From the NCBI GenBank assembly GCA_902775105.1, contig CACYLC010000008.1:1-42630 (forward strand): a stretch of DNA of 42,630 nucleotides. Reading direction: 5' to 3'. Origin of the DNA: Oscillospiraceae bacterium. Lineage in GTDB: Bacteria > Bacillota > Clostridia > Oscillospirales > Oscillospiraceae. Numbering within the stretch: position 1 is the first letter of the stretch; every line of letters begins with the position of its first letter. The translations under genes and the position numbers were made by a program. The notes under the pieces are model-generated. The model was not told the origin of the DNA, did not search any database, and was given only the letters and a program-made list of their open reading frames with translations. Shown piece by piece: positions 33,719 to 42,554 of this stretch.

Positions 33719-34213
33719 ATGACGGATGAACAATACCGCCGCATCTCCGCCCCCTTCCGATCGGCTAACGCGGCAAGGGCGCTGGGGCTGGCTGACCGGG
33801 GCTTGGCGCTCTTGTGTTATGTCACCTATCCGCTCTGTCTGCTCCGGCTGGCAGTGCTTAAAGATGCCCGTGTGCTCCCCGCTGTGATCGTACCTGGGGT
33901 CAGCTTTGTGGTCGTCTCGCTCTTCCGGCGCTTTTATCCTGCTCCCCGCCCTTATGAAGCGCTGGACATTGACCCCATTCTCCATAAGGACACAGAGGGC
34001 AGAAGCTTTCCCAGCCGCCACGTCTTTTCCGCCTTTGTCATTGCCATGACCTATCTCTGGCTGTGTCCGGCGATGGGCGTCCTGTTCCTGCTTTTGGGCG
34101 CAGCGCTGGCCTTCTGCCGTGTGGTGGGCGGCGTCCACTTCCCCAGAGACGTGCTGGCCGGGGCGGCCATCGGCATCCTCTCCGGCGTCATCGGGTATTG
34201 GATCATTTACTAG
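33719..34213 (+). CDS. PAP2-family membrane phosphatase
   Basis: The 164-residue protein has about five membrane segments and the three-part PAP2 motif: RRFYPAPRPYE (family KxxxxxxRP, with Arg instead of Lys), PSRH and RVVGGVHFPRD. Such enzymes dephosphorylate lipid phosphates such as undecaprenyl pyrophosphate or phosphatidate. The substrate is undetermined. The ATG is only three bases after the cinA stop, so translation is probably coupled. It is the last gene of the HD-thiI-cinA unit. Confidence 0.88.
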   Translation: MTDEQYRRISAPFRSANAARALGLADRGLALLCYVTYPLCLLRLAVLKDARVLPAVIVPGVSFVVVSLFRRFYPAPRPYEALDIDPILHKDTEGRSFPSRHVFSAFVIAMTYLWLCPAMGVLFLLLGAALAFCRVVGGVHFPRDVLAGAAIGILSGVIGYWIIY

Positions 34214-34228
34214 GCGAAATATTATGTC

Positions 34229-34264
34229 AACAGCCCGCAGGTGCTCCCTGCAGGCTGTTTTTTT
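34229..34264 (+). terminator. Intrinsic terminator after the PAP2 gene
   Basis: AACAGCCCGCAGG and CCTGCAGGCTGTT pair over 12-13 positions with one mismatch, loop TGCTC, followed by seven or more T. Confidence 0.9.
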
Positions 34265-34267
34265 GCT

Positions 34268-34762
34268 CTATAATGCCCCCATCACGGCGTTCAGTTTGCA
34301 ACTCCACTTGGGGCTGCGGTCGGTCATGTCCAGTATGGTGACAAAGTTGTCCACCATATCCACCAGCCACGCCTCCCGGCTTCTGGGAAGATGCCGTCCG
34401 GCAGGCCACATATGGGAGAGGATAATGTTCCGCTCCTTAGAGGAGAGATCCTTCACCAGCCGCCCTGCGTTCTCCGCTGCCGTCTCCGGGTGCGTCATAC
34501 AGAGCTTCCACGTATTATCGCATTCGGTGAAGAACAGGTCGTGGAGCAGTCCCGCCCGGGCCGCCGCCTGTGCGTCCCAACACCAGCGCCGGGCCAGAGT
34601 GAAGGAGATGTAGGAGACCAGCAGGGCGTGGTCATAGCGGTTGATCTTCTTGTGATGCGGGAACTGCCGCAGCCGCTGCACCGGTTCGGTCATGCAGTAG
34701 GGACGGATCAGCTCCGCAAATTGCCGCTTATCTTCCTTGTTAAACAGGTCTTTCAGTCCCAT
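34268..34762 (-). CDS. HD-domain protein (YfbR-like phosphohydrolase group)
   Basis: The 164-residue protein has HD-type residues: INRYDHALLVSYISFTLARR near 41-60, AGLLHDLFF near 69-77 (the HD pair) and a late Asp in VDMVDNFVTI near 135-144. A role as a small metal-dependent phosphohydrolase is likely; its substrate is unknown. The ATG at 34762 follows GGAGGTGAGG. It has its own promoter, with the terminator of the convergent PAP2 gene directly after its stop. Confidence 0.75.
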   Translation of the reverse strand: MGLKDLFNKEDKRQFAELIRPYCMTEPVQRLRQFPHHKKINRYDHALLVSYISFTLARRWCWDAQAAARAGLLHDLFFTECDNTWKLCMTHPETAAENAGRLVKDLSSKERNIILSHMWPAGRHLPRSREAWLVDMVDNFVTILDMTDRSPKWSCKLNAVMGAL

Positions 34763-34821
34763 TGACCTCACCTCCGTCTGTGTTGCAGCAACTGTAACCT
34801 TACGCTAACTTCCATGCCTGC

Positions 34822-34850
34822 ATTGTAGCACAGCCATCCGGCTTTGTCAT
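34822..34850 (-). promoter_or_regulatory. Promoter of the YfbR-like HD gene
   Basis: Minus-strand ATGACA, 17 bases, TACAAT. Confidence 0.6.
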
Positions 34851-34884
34851 CTGGGAACGGGAGGAAGATTTCATTAAAATTTCT

Positions 34885-34926
34885 AAAAAAACTGCTGCAT
34901 GGACCGACTCAGGGGCCATGCAGCAG
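34885..34926 (-). terminator. Intrinsic terminator after the PrsA/SurA-like gene
   Basis: CTGCTGCATGG and CCATGCAGCAG form 11 perfect pairs with a 13-base loop, running into seven T on the minus strand. Confidence 0.9.
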
Positions 34927-34934
34927 GTATCCTG

Positions 34935-36128
34935 TTATTCCGCTGTCTCTGTATCTGCGTAGGCGGCAGTCAGCTCTGCGATCAGCGCGTCCTGCAGTGC
35001 CTGCAGGCGCTGCAGGGTGCCCACGGCGTCCAGCTCCTCCAATGCGTCGGAGACGGTCACGTCCGCCTCTTCCATCCACTGGTCGATCTTGCCCTCAAAA
35101 GCGCCGCTGGCATAGTCCTCTCTCAGGGCGTCCAGATCATTGTCCAGACGAAGAATGACGAAGTAGCCGTACATGGTCTCGTCGCTGATGGCCAGTTCGC
35201 CCACATCCACAGCAGAGACCGTCTCCCGGAAGCCCTCTGCCAGAGAGGACTTGTCATTAAAGGTAAACGGGTCGGTGTTGCCGTCATAATTATACTCCGC
35301 CTGCAACCGGGAGAAGGTCTCCTCCAGCTCCTCCGGAGCGCAGGCGGCCAGCTGGTCGTAAAGCGCCTGCGCCTGAGCCAGCTGAGCGGCACGGCTCTCA
35401 TCGTCGCCCTCCTCCAGATCTGCGGTGTAGAGCAGGATATAGCGGCAGGTATAGGTGCCGGTTTCCTCGGCGTAGTCCGCCAGCGTCTCGGCGGTAGGCG
35501 CCTCGGCACCGCCCTCGCCGTAGAGCGAATCCTGCAGGTTGGAGGCGAGACAGGACGCCTCATAGGCGGCGGTAAGCGCCTCGGCGTTGGTGGCGTAGTA
35601 GGTCAGGGAATCCTGATCGAAGGACTCCTCCAGCTGGGTCAGACCTTCCTTCTGCTCCTCGGTCAGCTCCAGCCCGGCCTCCAGCGCCTTGCTCTGAAGG
35701 ACGGCGTTCATCTGGCAGATCTGCTCTGCCTGCTGGACATAGTGGTCGGCAACGGTAGTGCCGTCCTCTCCGACCTCCGTGACATCCAACGCAACGCCGT
35801 AGCTCTGATAGAGGTAGGCGTCGGAGCCGTACTGATCCGACAGCCAATAGGTGAACGCCCCTGCAGGGACGTCGATGCCGTTGACCGTCATCACAACGTC
35901 GTCGCCATGGACAGCGCCATCCGTCACATAGGCAACGGGATCCTCCCTGGCCTCTGCAGGCACCTCGGTCAGCCCGGTCTCCCCGTCGTTCTCAGCGGGT
36001 TCTGTCCCGTCCCCGGCAGCGGGGTTGTTCTCGTCATCGCCGTCATCGGCCGCTTTGTCGCCGCAGCCTGTCAGTGCGCCCAGCAGCATGGCCAGCGCCA
36101 GCAGCAGTGCGATCCATCTTTTTTTCAT
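34935..36128 (-). CDS. PrsA/SurA-like foldase lipoprotein
   Basis: The 397-residue protein has a lipoprotein signal ending in LTGC (C22) and an acidic, low-complexity linker to about residue 60. A SurA N-like helical region then follows, including MTVNGIDVPAGAFTYWL near 81-97 and a Gln/Glu-rich helix. A parvulin-like region (about 210-350) has YTCRYILLYT and FSRLQAEYNYDG. The usual parvulin hallmarks are poorly kept, so isomerase activity is doubtful. It would act outside the membrane in folding secreted proteins. AAAGGAACGG precedes the ATG. It is strongly acidic. Confidence 0.78.
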   Translation of the reverse strand: MKKRWIALLLALAMLLGALTGCGDKAADDGDDENNPAAGDGTEPAENDGETGLTEVPAEAREDPVAYVTDGAVHGDDVVMTVNGIDVPAGAFTYWLSDQYGSDAYLYQSYGVALDVTEVGEDGTTVADHYVQQAEQICQMNAVLQSKALEAGLELTEEQKEGLTQLEESFDQDSLTYYATNAEALTAAYEASCLASNLQDSLYGEGGAEAPTAETLADYAEETGTYTCRYILLYTADLEEGDDESRAAQLAQAQALYDQLAACAPEELEETFSRLQAEYNYDGNTDPFTFNDKSSLAEGFRETVSAVDVGELAISDETMYGYFVILRLDNDLDALREDYASGAFEGKIDQWMEEADVTVSDALEELDAVGTLQRLQALQDALIAELTAAYADTETAE

Positions 36129-36155
36129 TTGTCATCCGTTCCTTTCGCCGCAAAA

Positions 36156-36174
36156 CCGGGAAGGGCTCTCCCGG
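36156..36174 (-). terminator. Leader hairpin of the PrsA/SurA-like gene (possible attenuator)
   Basis: CCGGGA and TCCCGG, six perfect pairs, 7-base loop, followed by TTTTG on the minus strand. It lies between the promoter at 36197-36225 and the gene. Confidence 0.4.
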
Positions 36175-36196
36175 GCTAATGCCAGATTATGTGGGT

Positions 36197-36225
36197 ATTG
36201 TACCAAACCGTAACGAAAAATACAA
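36197..36225 (-). promoter_or_regulatory. Promoter of the PrsA/SurA-like gene
   Basis: Minus-strand TTGTAT, 17 bases, TACAAT, starting seven bases after the mfd stop codon. I see no hairpin terminator between mfd and this promoter. Confidence 0.65.
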
Positions 36226-36231
36226 TCCCCA

Positions 36232-39200
36232 TCAACCTTCTGCCGCCTGCTTTGCCTTCTCCTTCATCTTGGCGTACTCCTTGACCAGCCGTTCCGACCA
36301 CGCCAGCGTGTTCTCCCCCGGACGCAGCCGCAGGGTGAGGACGATCTTCTCTCCCGGGGAAAACAACAGCCGCCCCTTGAAGATCGGCTCTCCGCAAAGT
36401 CTTGCCACGCCGGGAAGGTCGGCCTCCCGGAAAATAAAGTTGACCACATTTCCCTTCTGGCTTACGTCGGTAAAGCCCACATCAGAGGCCGCCGCACGCA
36501 GAAGCGCAATGGAGATGAGGTTATTTACCGCCTTGGGCGGCTCGCCGTAGCGGTCGATGAGCTCGTCTACCATATCGTCGGCGTCCTCGTCGGTGCGGAT
36601 GCGGGCAATGCGGCGGTAGAGATCCATCCGCTGCTCGGCAGAGGAGATGTAATACTCCGGAATATTGGCAGAGACAGTCAGATCCGCCGTGACCTCTTCG
36701 GTGCGAACGGCAGTCTCGCCCTTTTCCTCCAAAACTGCCTCCTCCAGCAGCTTTAAGTACATATCATAGCCCACTGACATCATAAAGCCGGACTGCTCAG
36801 CGCCCAGCAGATTGCCGGCGCCCCGAATCTCCAGATCCCGCATGGCGATCTTGAAGCCGGCGCCGAACTCCGCAAACTCCCGGACGGCAGAAAGCCGCTT
36901 GGCTGCCACGTCGGACAGCTCCTTCCCTCTGCGGTAGGTGAGATAGGCAAAGGCCCGCCGGGAGGAGCGTCCCACCCGCCCCCGAATCTGGTGGAGCTGA
37001 GCCAGGCCCATTCGGTCGGCGTCCTCGATGATGAGGGTATTGACGTTGGGGATGTCGATGCCCGTCTCAATGATAGTAGTGCAAACCAGCACCTGAATCT
37101 CGCCGTCTATCACTTTGCTCATGACGGCGTTGAGCTGCTCCTCGGTCATTTTTCCGTGCGCATAGGAGACCTTCACATCCTCCCCCAGCATCTCCTGAAT
37201 GCGCAGGGCGGTGGCGGCAATGCTCTCCACCCGGTTGTGCAGGTAATAGACCTGGCCGCCCCGGCCGATCTCCCGTGCCATGGCGTCGGAGAGCATGGAC
37301 CAGTTGTGCTCCAGCACGTAAGTCTGCACCGGCTGACGATCTGATGGCGGCTCCTCTAACGTGGACATGTCCCGGAGTCCGGAGAGGGCCATATTCATCG
37401 TCCGGGGTATGGGCGTTGCCGACAGGGTCAGCACATCCACCTGCTTGAAGGTCTCCTTCAGCTTTTCCTTCTGGCTGACGCCAAAGCGCTGCTCCTCATC
37501 CACCACCAGAAGTCCCAAATCTTTAAATTTGATGTCTTTAGAGAAAAGTCGGTGGGTGCCGATGAGCACATCAATCAGTCCCTTTTCCAGATCACCGAGA
37601 ATTCGTTTCATCTGGGTGGACGTCTGGAACCGGCTGACCACGGCAATTTTGACCGGGAAGCCCTGAAAGCGCTGGCCGGCGGTCTGGTAATGCTGATTGG
37701 CCAAAACCGTGGTGGGTGCGAGGATGGCCGCCTGCTTTCCCTCCAGCACACACTTCATCACCGCTCGGAGGGCTACCTCCGTCTTGCCGTAGCCCACGTC
37801 GCCGCAGAGGAGGCGATCCATGGGGATCTCCCGCTCCATATCGCCCTTGATCTCCTGCACGCAGCGGAGCTGATCCTCCGTCTCCTGATACTCAAATTTA
37901 TCCTCAAATTCCTTCTGCCACGGATCGTCCGGGTGGAAAGCGTAGCCCGGCTGCCGTTGGCGCTGGGCGTAGAGCTGGATCAGCCCCTTTGCCAGCTCCT
38001 TTGTGGCCTTCTTTGCCCGGCTCTTGGCTTTCGCCCAGTCGGTGCCGCCTAATTTTGACAGTTTTGTCCGCTCATTGGCCTCCTCCCCGCCGCCGATGTA
38101 CTTACTCACCATATCCAGCTGGGTGGCAGGGACGTAGAGGGTGTCGGAACCGGAGTAGGCCAGCTTAATATAGTCCTTCTCCACGCCATCCACCTTCATC
38201 TTGGCAAGCTCCACGAATCTGCCGATGCCGTGGGTCTCGTGTACCACCAGATCGCCCACAGAGAGGTCGGTAAAGCTCTCCAGCTTCTGGCGGTTGGTGG
38301 CCTTCTTCTTCCCGGACGCCTTTTCCTGTCGGGCCGCTACCGCTGCGCCCTCTGTCAAAACGGCAAAACCGGGATATTCCATACCGGCGGAAAGTCCGCC
38401 CACCGTCAGGAAGGTCTCTCCCGCCTTGGGGAGGCCGGTCAGATCCAGATTGAGGGCGGCGGGAACCTTGTGCTCCTGCAGCATCGTCCACAGTGCCTTG
38501 GCTCTTCCCTGGGTGGCACAGAGCACCACTGTGGCCGCCCCGTCCCGCTGATAGTGCTGCAAGTCAGAGACCGCCGTCTCCAGGCTGGCGCCGAAGGAGG
38601 GCAGCTGTTTGCACCGCAGGGAGATCTGCGCCACAGGGTCGGTGGGGCAGGAGGCAGTGGCAAAGGTGTCCAGAAAGACCGCCGGATAATCCCGGGTCAG
38701 CCGACCCACAAAGGGAGCCCACTCAGCGGCCAGCTTAAGGCTGCCGCCCCGGAGAACCCCTGTCTCGGTCAGCGTCTCCACATCTTCGGTGAGCCGCCAC
38801 AGGTAGTTCTCCCCCGCCGACTTACACCGGCCGCTGTCCGCCCAGAGTACCATAGCAAAGTCGGGCAGATAGTCCGAACCGCAGGCAAATTGAGGGTAGA
38901 TCAGATCCAAATACCGATCTGCCGCCGGGAAACTGTGGAGCTGGCTCAGTTTCTCGCTGTCCTGCCGGAGGGTCTGCTCCAACGCCTGACCCTCTTTCGT
39001 CTTAGCGCGGTTTTTCTGTCCACGGGCAATCTCCCGCTCAATCTGCTCCACCAGTCCCAGCACGCCGCCGGAAGCCAGTTGGGGCAGGGTCTCCGATGCC
39101 GGGAGCAGCTCGGCAGACCGGATATTCCCAGTGCGCCGCTGGGTAGACGGATCGAAAAGGCCCATGCCGTCCACCTCGTCTCCCCAGAACTCCGCCCGGA

Positions 39201-39768
39201 CAGGGCCGTCCAGATTGGGGGCATAGACGTCCAGAATGCCGCCGCGGAGGGCAAACTGGCCGGGTCCCTCCACCTGCTCACAGCGGACATAGCCCGATGC
39301 CGTCAGGAGAGCAGGCAGCTTTTGCAGATCGAGGCCCTGTCCCACCTCCAAACGTATGGCGGCCTTGCGGAAGGTCTCCGGTGGAATGGTACGCTGCAAC
39401 AGCCCCTCCACCGTGGCAATGAGGAAAGTGCAGTTTCCCGTCTGCAAGCTGTGGAACACCTTCAGCCGCCGATGCTCCCACTGGCGGGAGGTGGTGGCAT
39501 CGTGAAAGGTGAACTCCCGGCCTGCCAGCAGCAACGGCTCCTCTCCCGTCAGCGCTCTCAGGTCGGAGGCCAGCCGCTTGCCCTCGTTTTCATCGGGGCA
39601 GACCAGCACCACCGGGCAGTCCATCTGCTCCCGCAATGCGGCGGCTAAATGTGCCCGGTGGACGCCGGAAAGGCCGGACAACTCCACAGGGGAGCGTCCG
39701 GCGTCCAGCTGCGCCACCAGCTCCTGATATTCCGGGAGCCGGTTGAGAATTTGATTCAGCTGTTTCAT
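36232..39768 (-). CDS. mfd: Transcription-repair coupling factor Mfd
   Basis: The 1178-residue ATPase removes RNA polymerase stalled at DNA damage and recruits UvrA. An N-terminal UvrB-like module covers about 1-350, including VEQVEGPGQFALRGG-like residues near 178-192. The RNA-polymerase-interacting domain opens with DLVVHETHGIGRFVEL near 504-519. The RecG-like translocase has Walker A GDVGYGKTE near 655-663, DEEQRFGV near 752-759 and GRVGR near 930. The C-terminal D7 region ends the protein. GAGGTAA precedes the ATG. It follows pth by 25 bases in the prs-pth-mfd unit. Confidence 0.98.
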   Translation of the reverse strand: MKQLNQILNRLPEYQELVAQLDAGRSPVELSGLSGVHRAHLAAALREQMDCPVVLVCPDENEGKRLASDLRALTGEEPLLLAGREFTFHDATTSRQWEHRRLKVFHSLQTGNCTFLIATVEGLLQRTIPPETFRKAAIRLEVGQGLDLQKLPALLTASGYVRCEQVEGPGQFALRGGILDVYAPNLDGPVRAEFWGDEVDGMGLFDPSTQRRTGNIRSAELLPASETLPQLASGGVLGLVEQIEREIARGQKNRAKTKEGQALEQTLRQDSEKLSQLHSFPAADRYLDLIYPQFACGSDYLPDFAMVLWADSGRCKSAGENYLWRLTEDVETLTETGVLRGGSLKLAAEWAPFVGRLTRDYPAVFLDTFATASCPTDPVAQISLRCKQLPSFGASLETAVSDLQHYQRDGAATVVLCATQGRAKALWTMLQEHKVPAALNLDLTGLPKAGETFLTVGGLSAGMEYPGFAVLTEGAAVAARQEKASGKKKATNRQKLESFTDLSVGDLVVHETHGIGRFVELAKMKVDGVEKDYIKLAYSGSDTLYVPATQLDMVSKYIGGGEEANERTKLSKLGGTDWAKAKSRAKKATKELAKGLIQLYAQRQRQPGYAFHPDDPWQKEFEDKFEYQETEDQLRCVQEIKGDMEREIPMDRLLCGDVGYGKTEVALRAVMKCVLEGKQAAILAPTTVLANQHYQTAGQRFQGFPVKIAVVSRFQTSTQMKRILGDLEKGLIDVLIGTHRLFSKDIKFKDLGLLVVDEEQRFGVSQKEKLKETFKQVDVLTLSATPIPRTMNMALSGLRDMSTLEEPPSDRQPVQTYVLEHNWSMLSDAMAREIGRGGQVYYLHNRVESIAATALRIQEMLGEDVKVSYAHGKMTEEQLNAVMSKVIDGEIQVLVCTTIIETGIDIPNVNTLIIEDADRMGLAQLHQIRGRVGRSSRRAFAYLTYRRGKELSDVAAKRLSAVREFAEFGAGFKIAMRDLEIRGAGNLLGAEQSGFMMSVGYDMYLKLLEEAVLEEKGETAVRTEEVTADLTVSANIPEYYISSAEQRMDLYRRIARIRTDEDADDMVDELIDRYGEPPKAVNNLISIALLRAAASDVGFTDVSQKGNVVNFIFREADLPGVARLCGEPIFKGRLLFSPGEKIVLTLRLRPGENTLAWSERLVKEYAKMKEKAKQAAEG

Positions 39769-39793
39769 GGGGTTACCTCAAACAATCGCAGGT

Positions 39794-40393
39794 TTATATT
39801 CCATTATATCGGTTCATCGCCTTTTCCATGCCGTCTTTTAAAATGCACTCAATGGCGTCACAGGCTTTTTCTGCCGCAGATGCGATCTTCTTTTGATCGT
39901 CAGAGGAGAATTTCCCCAGCACCCAGTCTGCCAGATCGTAGTCGGGATGGGGCTTTTTGCCGACGCCCATCTTGACCCGGGGGAAGTCCTGACTGCCCAG
40001 CATATTGATAATGCTCTTCAGGCCGTTGTGTCCCCCGGCGGAGCCGTTTCTCCGAAGGCGCAGACGACCGGGATCGAGGGTGACGTCGTCAGAGACGACC
40101 AGACACCGCTCCGGGGGCACCTTGTAAAAGGCCGCCGCCTCCTGCAGCGCGGTGCCGGAGAGATTCATATAGGTGTTGGGCTTCATAATGAGCACCTTGT
40201 GTCCGGCAATCTCTCCGGTGCCGGTGAGCGCCTTGAAGCGGATGCGTTTTACCGGAATGCCCGTCCGGTCAGACAGGGTATCAGCGGTGAGAAAGCCCAC
40301 ATTGTGACGGGTGTTTTCATACTCTCTCCCGGGATTGCCCAGGCAGCAGATAATCCACTCCACGCCGGAGGTCTGGTTTTTTCGGAAGAACAA
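39794..40393 (-). CDS. pth: Peptidyl-tRNA hydrolase
   Basis: The 199-residue enzyme releases peptides from dropped-off peptidyl-tRNA. Family motifs are CLGNPGREYENTRHNVGF near 17-34 (catalytic H30), KPNTYMNLSG near 71-80, VVSDDVTLDPG near 98-108 and GSAGGHNGLKSI near 116-127. I chose a TTG at 40393, giving MFFRKNQTSG, because GAAGG lies 8-10 bases before it and related Clostridia enzymes start similarly. A GTG at 40363 would give a shorter N-terminus without a clear ribosome site. Prs lies 91 bases upstream. Confidence 0.94.
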   Translation of the reverse strand: MFFRKNQTSGVEWIICCLGNPGREYENTRHNVGFLTADTLSDRTGIPVKRIRFKALTGTGEIAGHKVLIMKPNTYMNLSGTALQEAAAFYKVPPERCLVVSDDVTLDPGRLRLRRNGSAGGHNGLKSIINMLGSQDFPRVKMGVGKKPHPDYDLADWVLGKFSSDDQKKIASAAEKACDAIECILKDGMEKAMNRYNGI

Positions 40394-40484
40394 AACGGAC
40401 ACCTTCTTTTCCACGCACGGATAGGGGATGCTGACAGCAGCACCCCCTATGTGACTTGATTCAGTTCGGTTCGACCTCTTTCTC

Positions 40485-41477
40485 TCAGGCGTAAATGCTG
40501 GAGATGGAGATCTCGTTGTAGATGCGGCTGATGGCGTCTGCAAACATGCCGGAGACGGAGAGATACTTCAGCTTGCTGCTGTTCTTGGCAGCCTCAGGCA
40601 TGGGAATGGTATCCAAAAACACCAGCTCATCCAGCACGGAGTTTTCGATCCGTTCGAGGGCAGGGCCAGAGAGCACGCCGTGGGTGGCGCAGGCGGAGAC
40701 GGAGCGGGCACCGCCCTCTTCCACCAAAGCCCGGGCAGCGCCGCAGAGAGAGCCGGCGGTATCCACCATATCGTCCAGCAGGATGACGTCCTTGTCCCGG
40801 ACATCACCGATGATGTTCTTGACCTCGGAGTGGTTTGCCTTCTGGCGGCGCTTATCCACGATGGCCAGCGGCATATTCATCTTCTGGGCGAAGGCGCGGG
40901 CACGAGCGACGGAGCCCACATCCGGAGAGACGACCACCGTCTCGTCCTCACGGCCGGCAAACTTCTCCTTAAAGTAACGGACAAACAGGGGCGATCCGGG
41001 CATATTGTCCATGGGGACATCAAAGAAGCCCTGAATCTGGGTGCAGTGGATGTCCATAGTGAGGACGTGGTCTGCGCCGGCACGGACCAGCATATTGGCG
41101 GTCAGCTTGGCAGAGATGGGGTCACGGGGCTTGGTCTGCCGATCCTGACGGGCGTAGCCGTAGTAAGGGATGACAGCGGTGATGCGGCCGGCGGAGGAGC
41201 GCTTGCAGGCGTCGATCATGACCAGCAGCTCCATCAGGTTGTCGTTAACGCTGCGATAGCCGGGAGTGCCCTTGACGCCGGTGGCGCAGGTGGACTGGAT
41301 CAGGAATACATCGCTGCCCCGCACCGTCTCATAGAAGGAGACGAAGCTCTCACCGTCGGAGAACTGGATGCACTCTGCGTTGCCCAGCGGCACACCCAGG
41401 TTGCTGCAAATTGCATTTGCAAGTTTCGGGTTAGAGCTGCCGGAAAAAATCTTGATATCCTTGCCGTGTGAAATCAT
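40485..41477 (-). CDS. prs: Ribose-phosphate pyrophosphokinase (PRPP synthase)
   Basis: The 330-residue class I enzyme makes PRPP from ribose-5-phosphate and ATP, feeding nucleotide, His and Trp synthesis and the Apt-like enzyme in this window. Motifs are FSDGESFVSFYETVRG near 38-53, IPYYGYARQDRQ near 107-118 (ATP loop), TMDIHCTQIQGFFD near 147-160 and the PRPP site VILLDDMVDTAGSL near 239-252. Length is slightly above the usual ~315. GGAGGAG lies 10 bases before ATG 41477. An operator-like dyad overlaps its predicted start site. Confidence 0.95.
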   Translation of the reverse strand: MISHGKDIKIFSGSSNPKLANAICSNLGVPLGNAECIQFSDGESFVSFYETVRGSDVFLIQSTCATGVKGTPGYRSVNDNLMELLVMIDACKRSSAGRITAVIPYYGYARQDRQTKPRDPISAKLTANMLVRAGADHVLTMDIHCTQIQGFFDVPMDNMPGSPLFVRYFKEKFAGREDETVVVSPDVGSVARARAFAQKMNMPLAIVDKRRQKANHSEVKNIIGDVRDKDVILLDDMVDTAGSLCGAARALVEEGGARSVSACATHGVLSGPALERIENSVLDELVFLDTIPMPEAAKNSSKLKYLSVSGMFADAISRIYNEISISSIYA

Positions 41478-41526
41478 ATCTCTTACTCTCCTCCGCTGTA
41501 TATCATACATCGTTTCTGTCGTTGGT

Positions 41527-41553
41527 ATGTCGCAGACTTGCGACATCATTATA
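41527..41553 (-). promoter_or_regulatory. prs promoter -10 with operator-like dyad at the start site
   Basis: TATAAT (minus strand, 41548-41553) has only a weak -35 match (GTGGAT region). Directly downstream, ATGTCGCA-GACT-TGCGACAT (41527-41546) is a perfect 8-base inverted repeat covering the predicted transcription start. A repressor site or a 5' mRNA hairpin are both possible. The gap 41560-41785 upstream shows no gene. Confidence 0.55.
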
Positions 41554-41788
41554 TCAAAAAGAATCGGAAAATCCACTGTTTTTTCAAATAATTTCCGTCT
41601 AAAACAGTGTAATTTCCCTGTTGCACAAATTCTGAATCTGAAAGCCGCCAAAAATTGTCGATTCGGCTTGTTGCAATTTTCCGCCGCCGTTGAGAGGCGT
41701 TTCTTCTCCCGCCGGCAACGCCATTGGTGCAGGATTTCCGTCACAATGCCAGGATACAAAATTCTTCGTCAAAAATGCCGTTTTACCA

Positions 41789-41817
41789 TTGACAAGCGCC
41801 CTACGGGCTGATAAAAT
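41789..41817 (+). promoter_or_regulatory. Promoter of rplU-prp-rpmA
   Basis: Consensus TTGACA (41789-41794), 17 bases, TAAAAT (41812-41817). The start is near 41824. Confidence 0.85.
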
Positions 41818-41835
41818 GATAAAGCCGCTTTGAAA

Positions 41836-41880
41836 TGGGCCTAAGTCAGAACCTGTTCTGCGCCCACGAGAGCGAGCCCG
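41836..41880 (+). ncRNA. L21 ribosomal-protein leader
   Basis: TGGGC (41836-41840) pairs with GCCCA (41862-41866). Inside, CAGAAC-CT-GTTCTG (41847-41860) is a perfect stem, and CACGAGAGCGAGCCCG follows. This layout fits the Firmicutes L21 leader, in which the ribosomal protein is thought to control its own mRNA. Confidence 0.8.
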
Positions 41881-41905
41881 TATTAAAGGAAAGAGGTGCA
41901 AACGC

Positions 41906-42220
41906 ATGACCGCAATTATCGTAACCGGCGGCAAGCAGTACAAGGTGGCAGAGGGCGATACTCTGTTCATCGAGAAGCTGCCTGTCCAGGCTGGTGACAA
42001 CGTTACCTTCGACCAGGTGCTGGCTATCCTCGACGGCGACAAGGCTACCTTCGGCACTCCCGTGGTGGAGGGCGCTAAGGTGGAGGCTTCCGTTGAGAAG
42101 AACGGCAAGGGCAAGAAGATCCGTGTCCTGAAGTACAAGCCCAAGGAGGGCTACAAGCGTACTCAGGGTCACCGTCAGCCCTACACCAAGGTGACCATCG
42201 GCAAGATCATCGCCGGCTAA
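41906..42220 (+). CDS. rplU: 50S ribosomal protein L21
   Basis: The 104-residue protein has the full L21 layout: [20 protein letters not shown] at about 2-21, [22 protein letters not shown] near 39-60 and [19 protein letters not shown] near 78-96. It binds 23S rRNA domain VI. AGAGGTG precedes the ATG. It is the first gene of rplU-prp-rpmA, behind the L21 leader. Its last base overlaps the start of prp (TAATG). Confidence 0.97.
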   Translation: MTAIIVTGGKQYKVAEGDTLFIEKLPVQAGDNVTFDQVLAILDGDKATFGTPVVEGAKVEASVEKNGKGKKIRVLKYKPKEGYKRTQGHRQPYTKVTIGKIIAG

Positions 42221-42549
42221 TGACTACCGTAACATTTCATATGGAGGGCGCCCGAATTGTCAGCATCGACATTCACGGGCACAGCGGCTACGCAGAGGAG
42301 GGGGCTGACCTGATCTGCAACACCGTGGTCAGCGCCATTCAGTTGGTGGAATGTACCATCAACGATGTGCTGGGACTGGCCGCCGCTGTCAAGGTGGAGC
42401 CGGAGGTTCCCCATATTGCGCTCCATCTCCCCGGCGGGCTCTCCGATGAGGACGAGCATACCTGCCAAAATCTGCTGACGGGCATGATGGTCTATCTGAC
42501 CGGGCTTCGTCAGAGCTATCCCGACTATCTTACAGTTATGGAGGTGTAA
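42220..42549 (+). CDS. prp: Ribosomal-processing cysteine protease Prp
   Basis: The 109-residue protein is Prp (YsxB family), which cuts the N-terminal extension from L27 in Firmicutes and a few other groups. The catalytic pair is visible as H21 in DIHGHSGYAEEGAD (about 17-30) and C33 in LICNTVVSAIQ. It lies between rplU and rpmA, overlapping rplU by one base, the conserved arrangement in Firmicutes. Length is normal. Confidence 0.94.
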   Translation: MTTVTFHMEGARIVSIDIHGHSGYAEEGADLICNTVVSAIQLVECTINDVLGLAAAVKVEPEVPHIALHLPGGLSDEDEHTCQNLLTGMMVYLTGLRQSYPDYLTVMEV

Positions 42550-42554
42550 CACCG

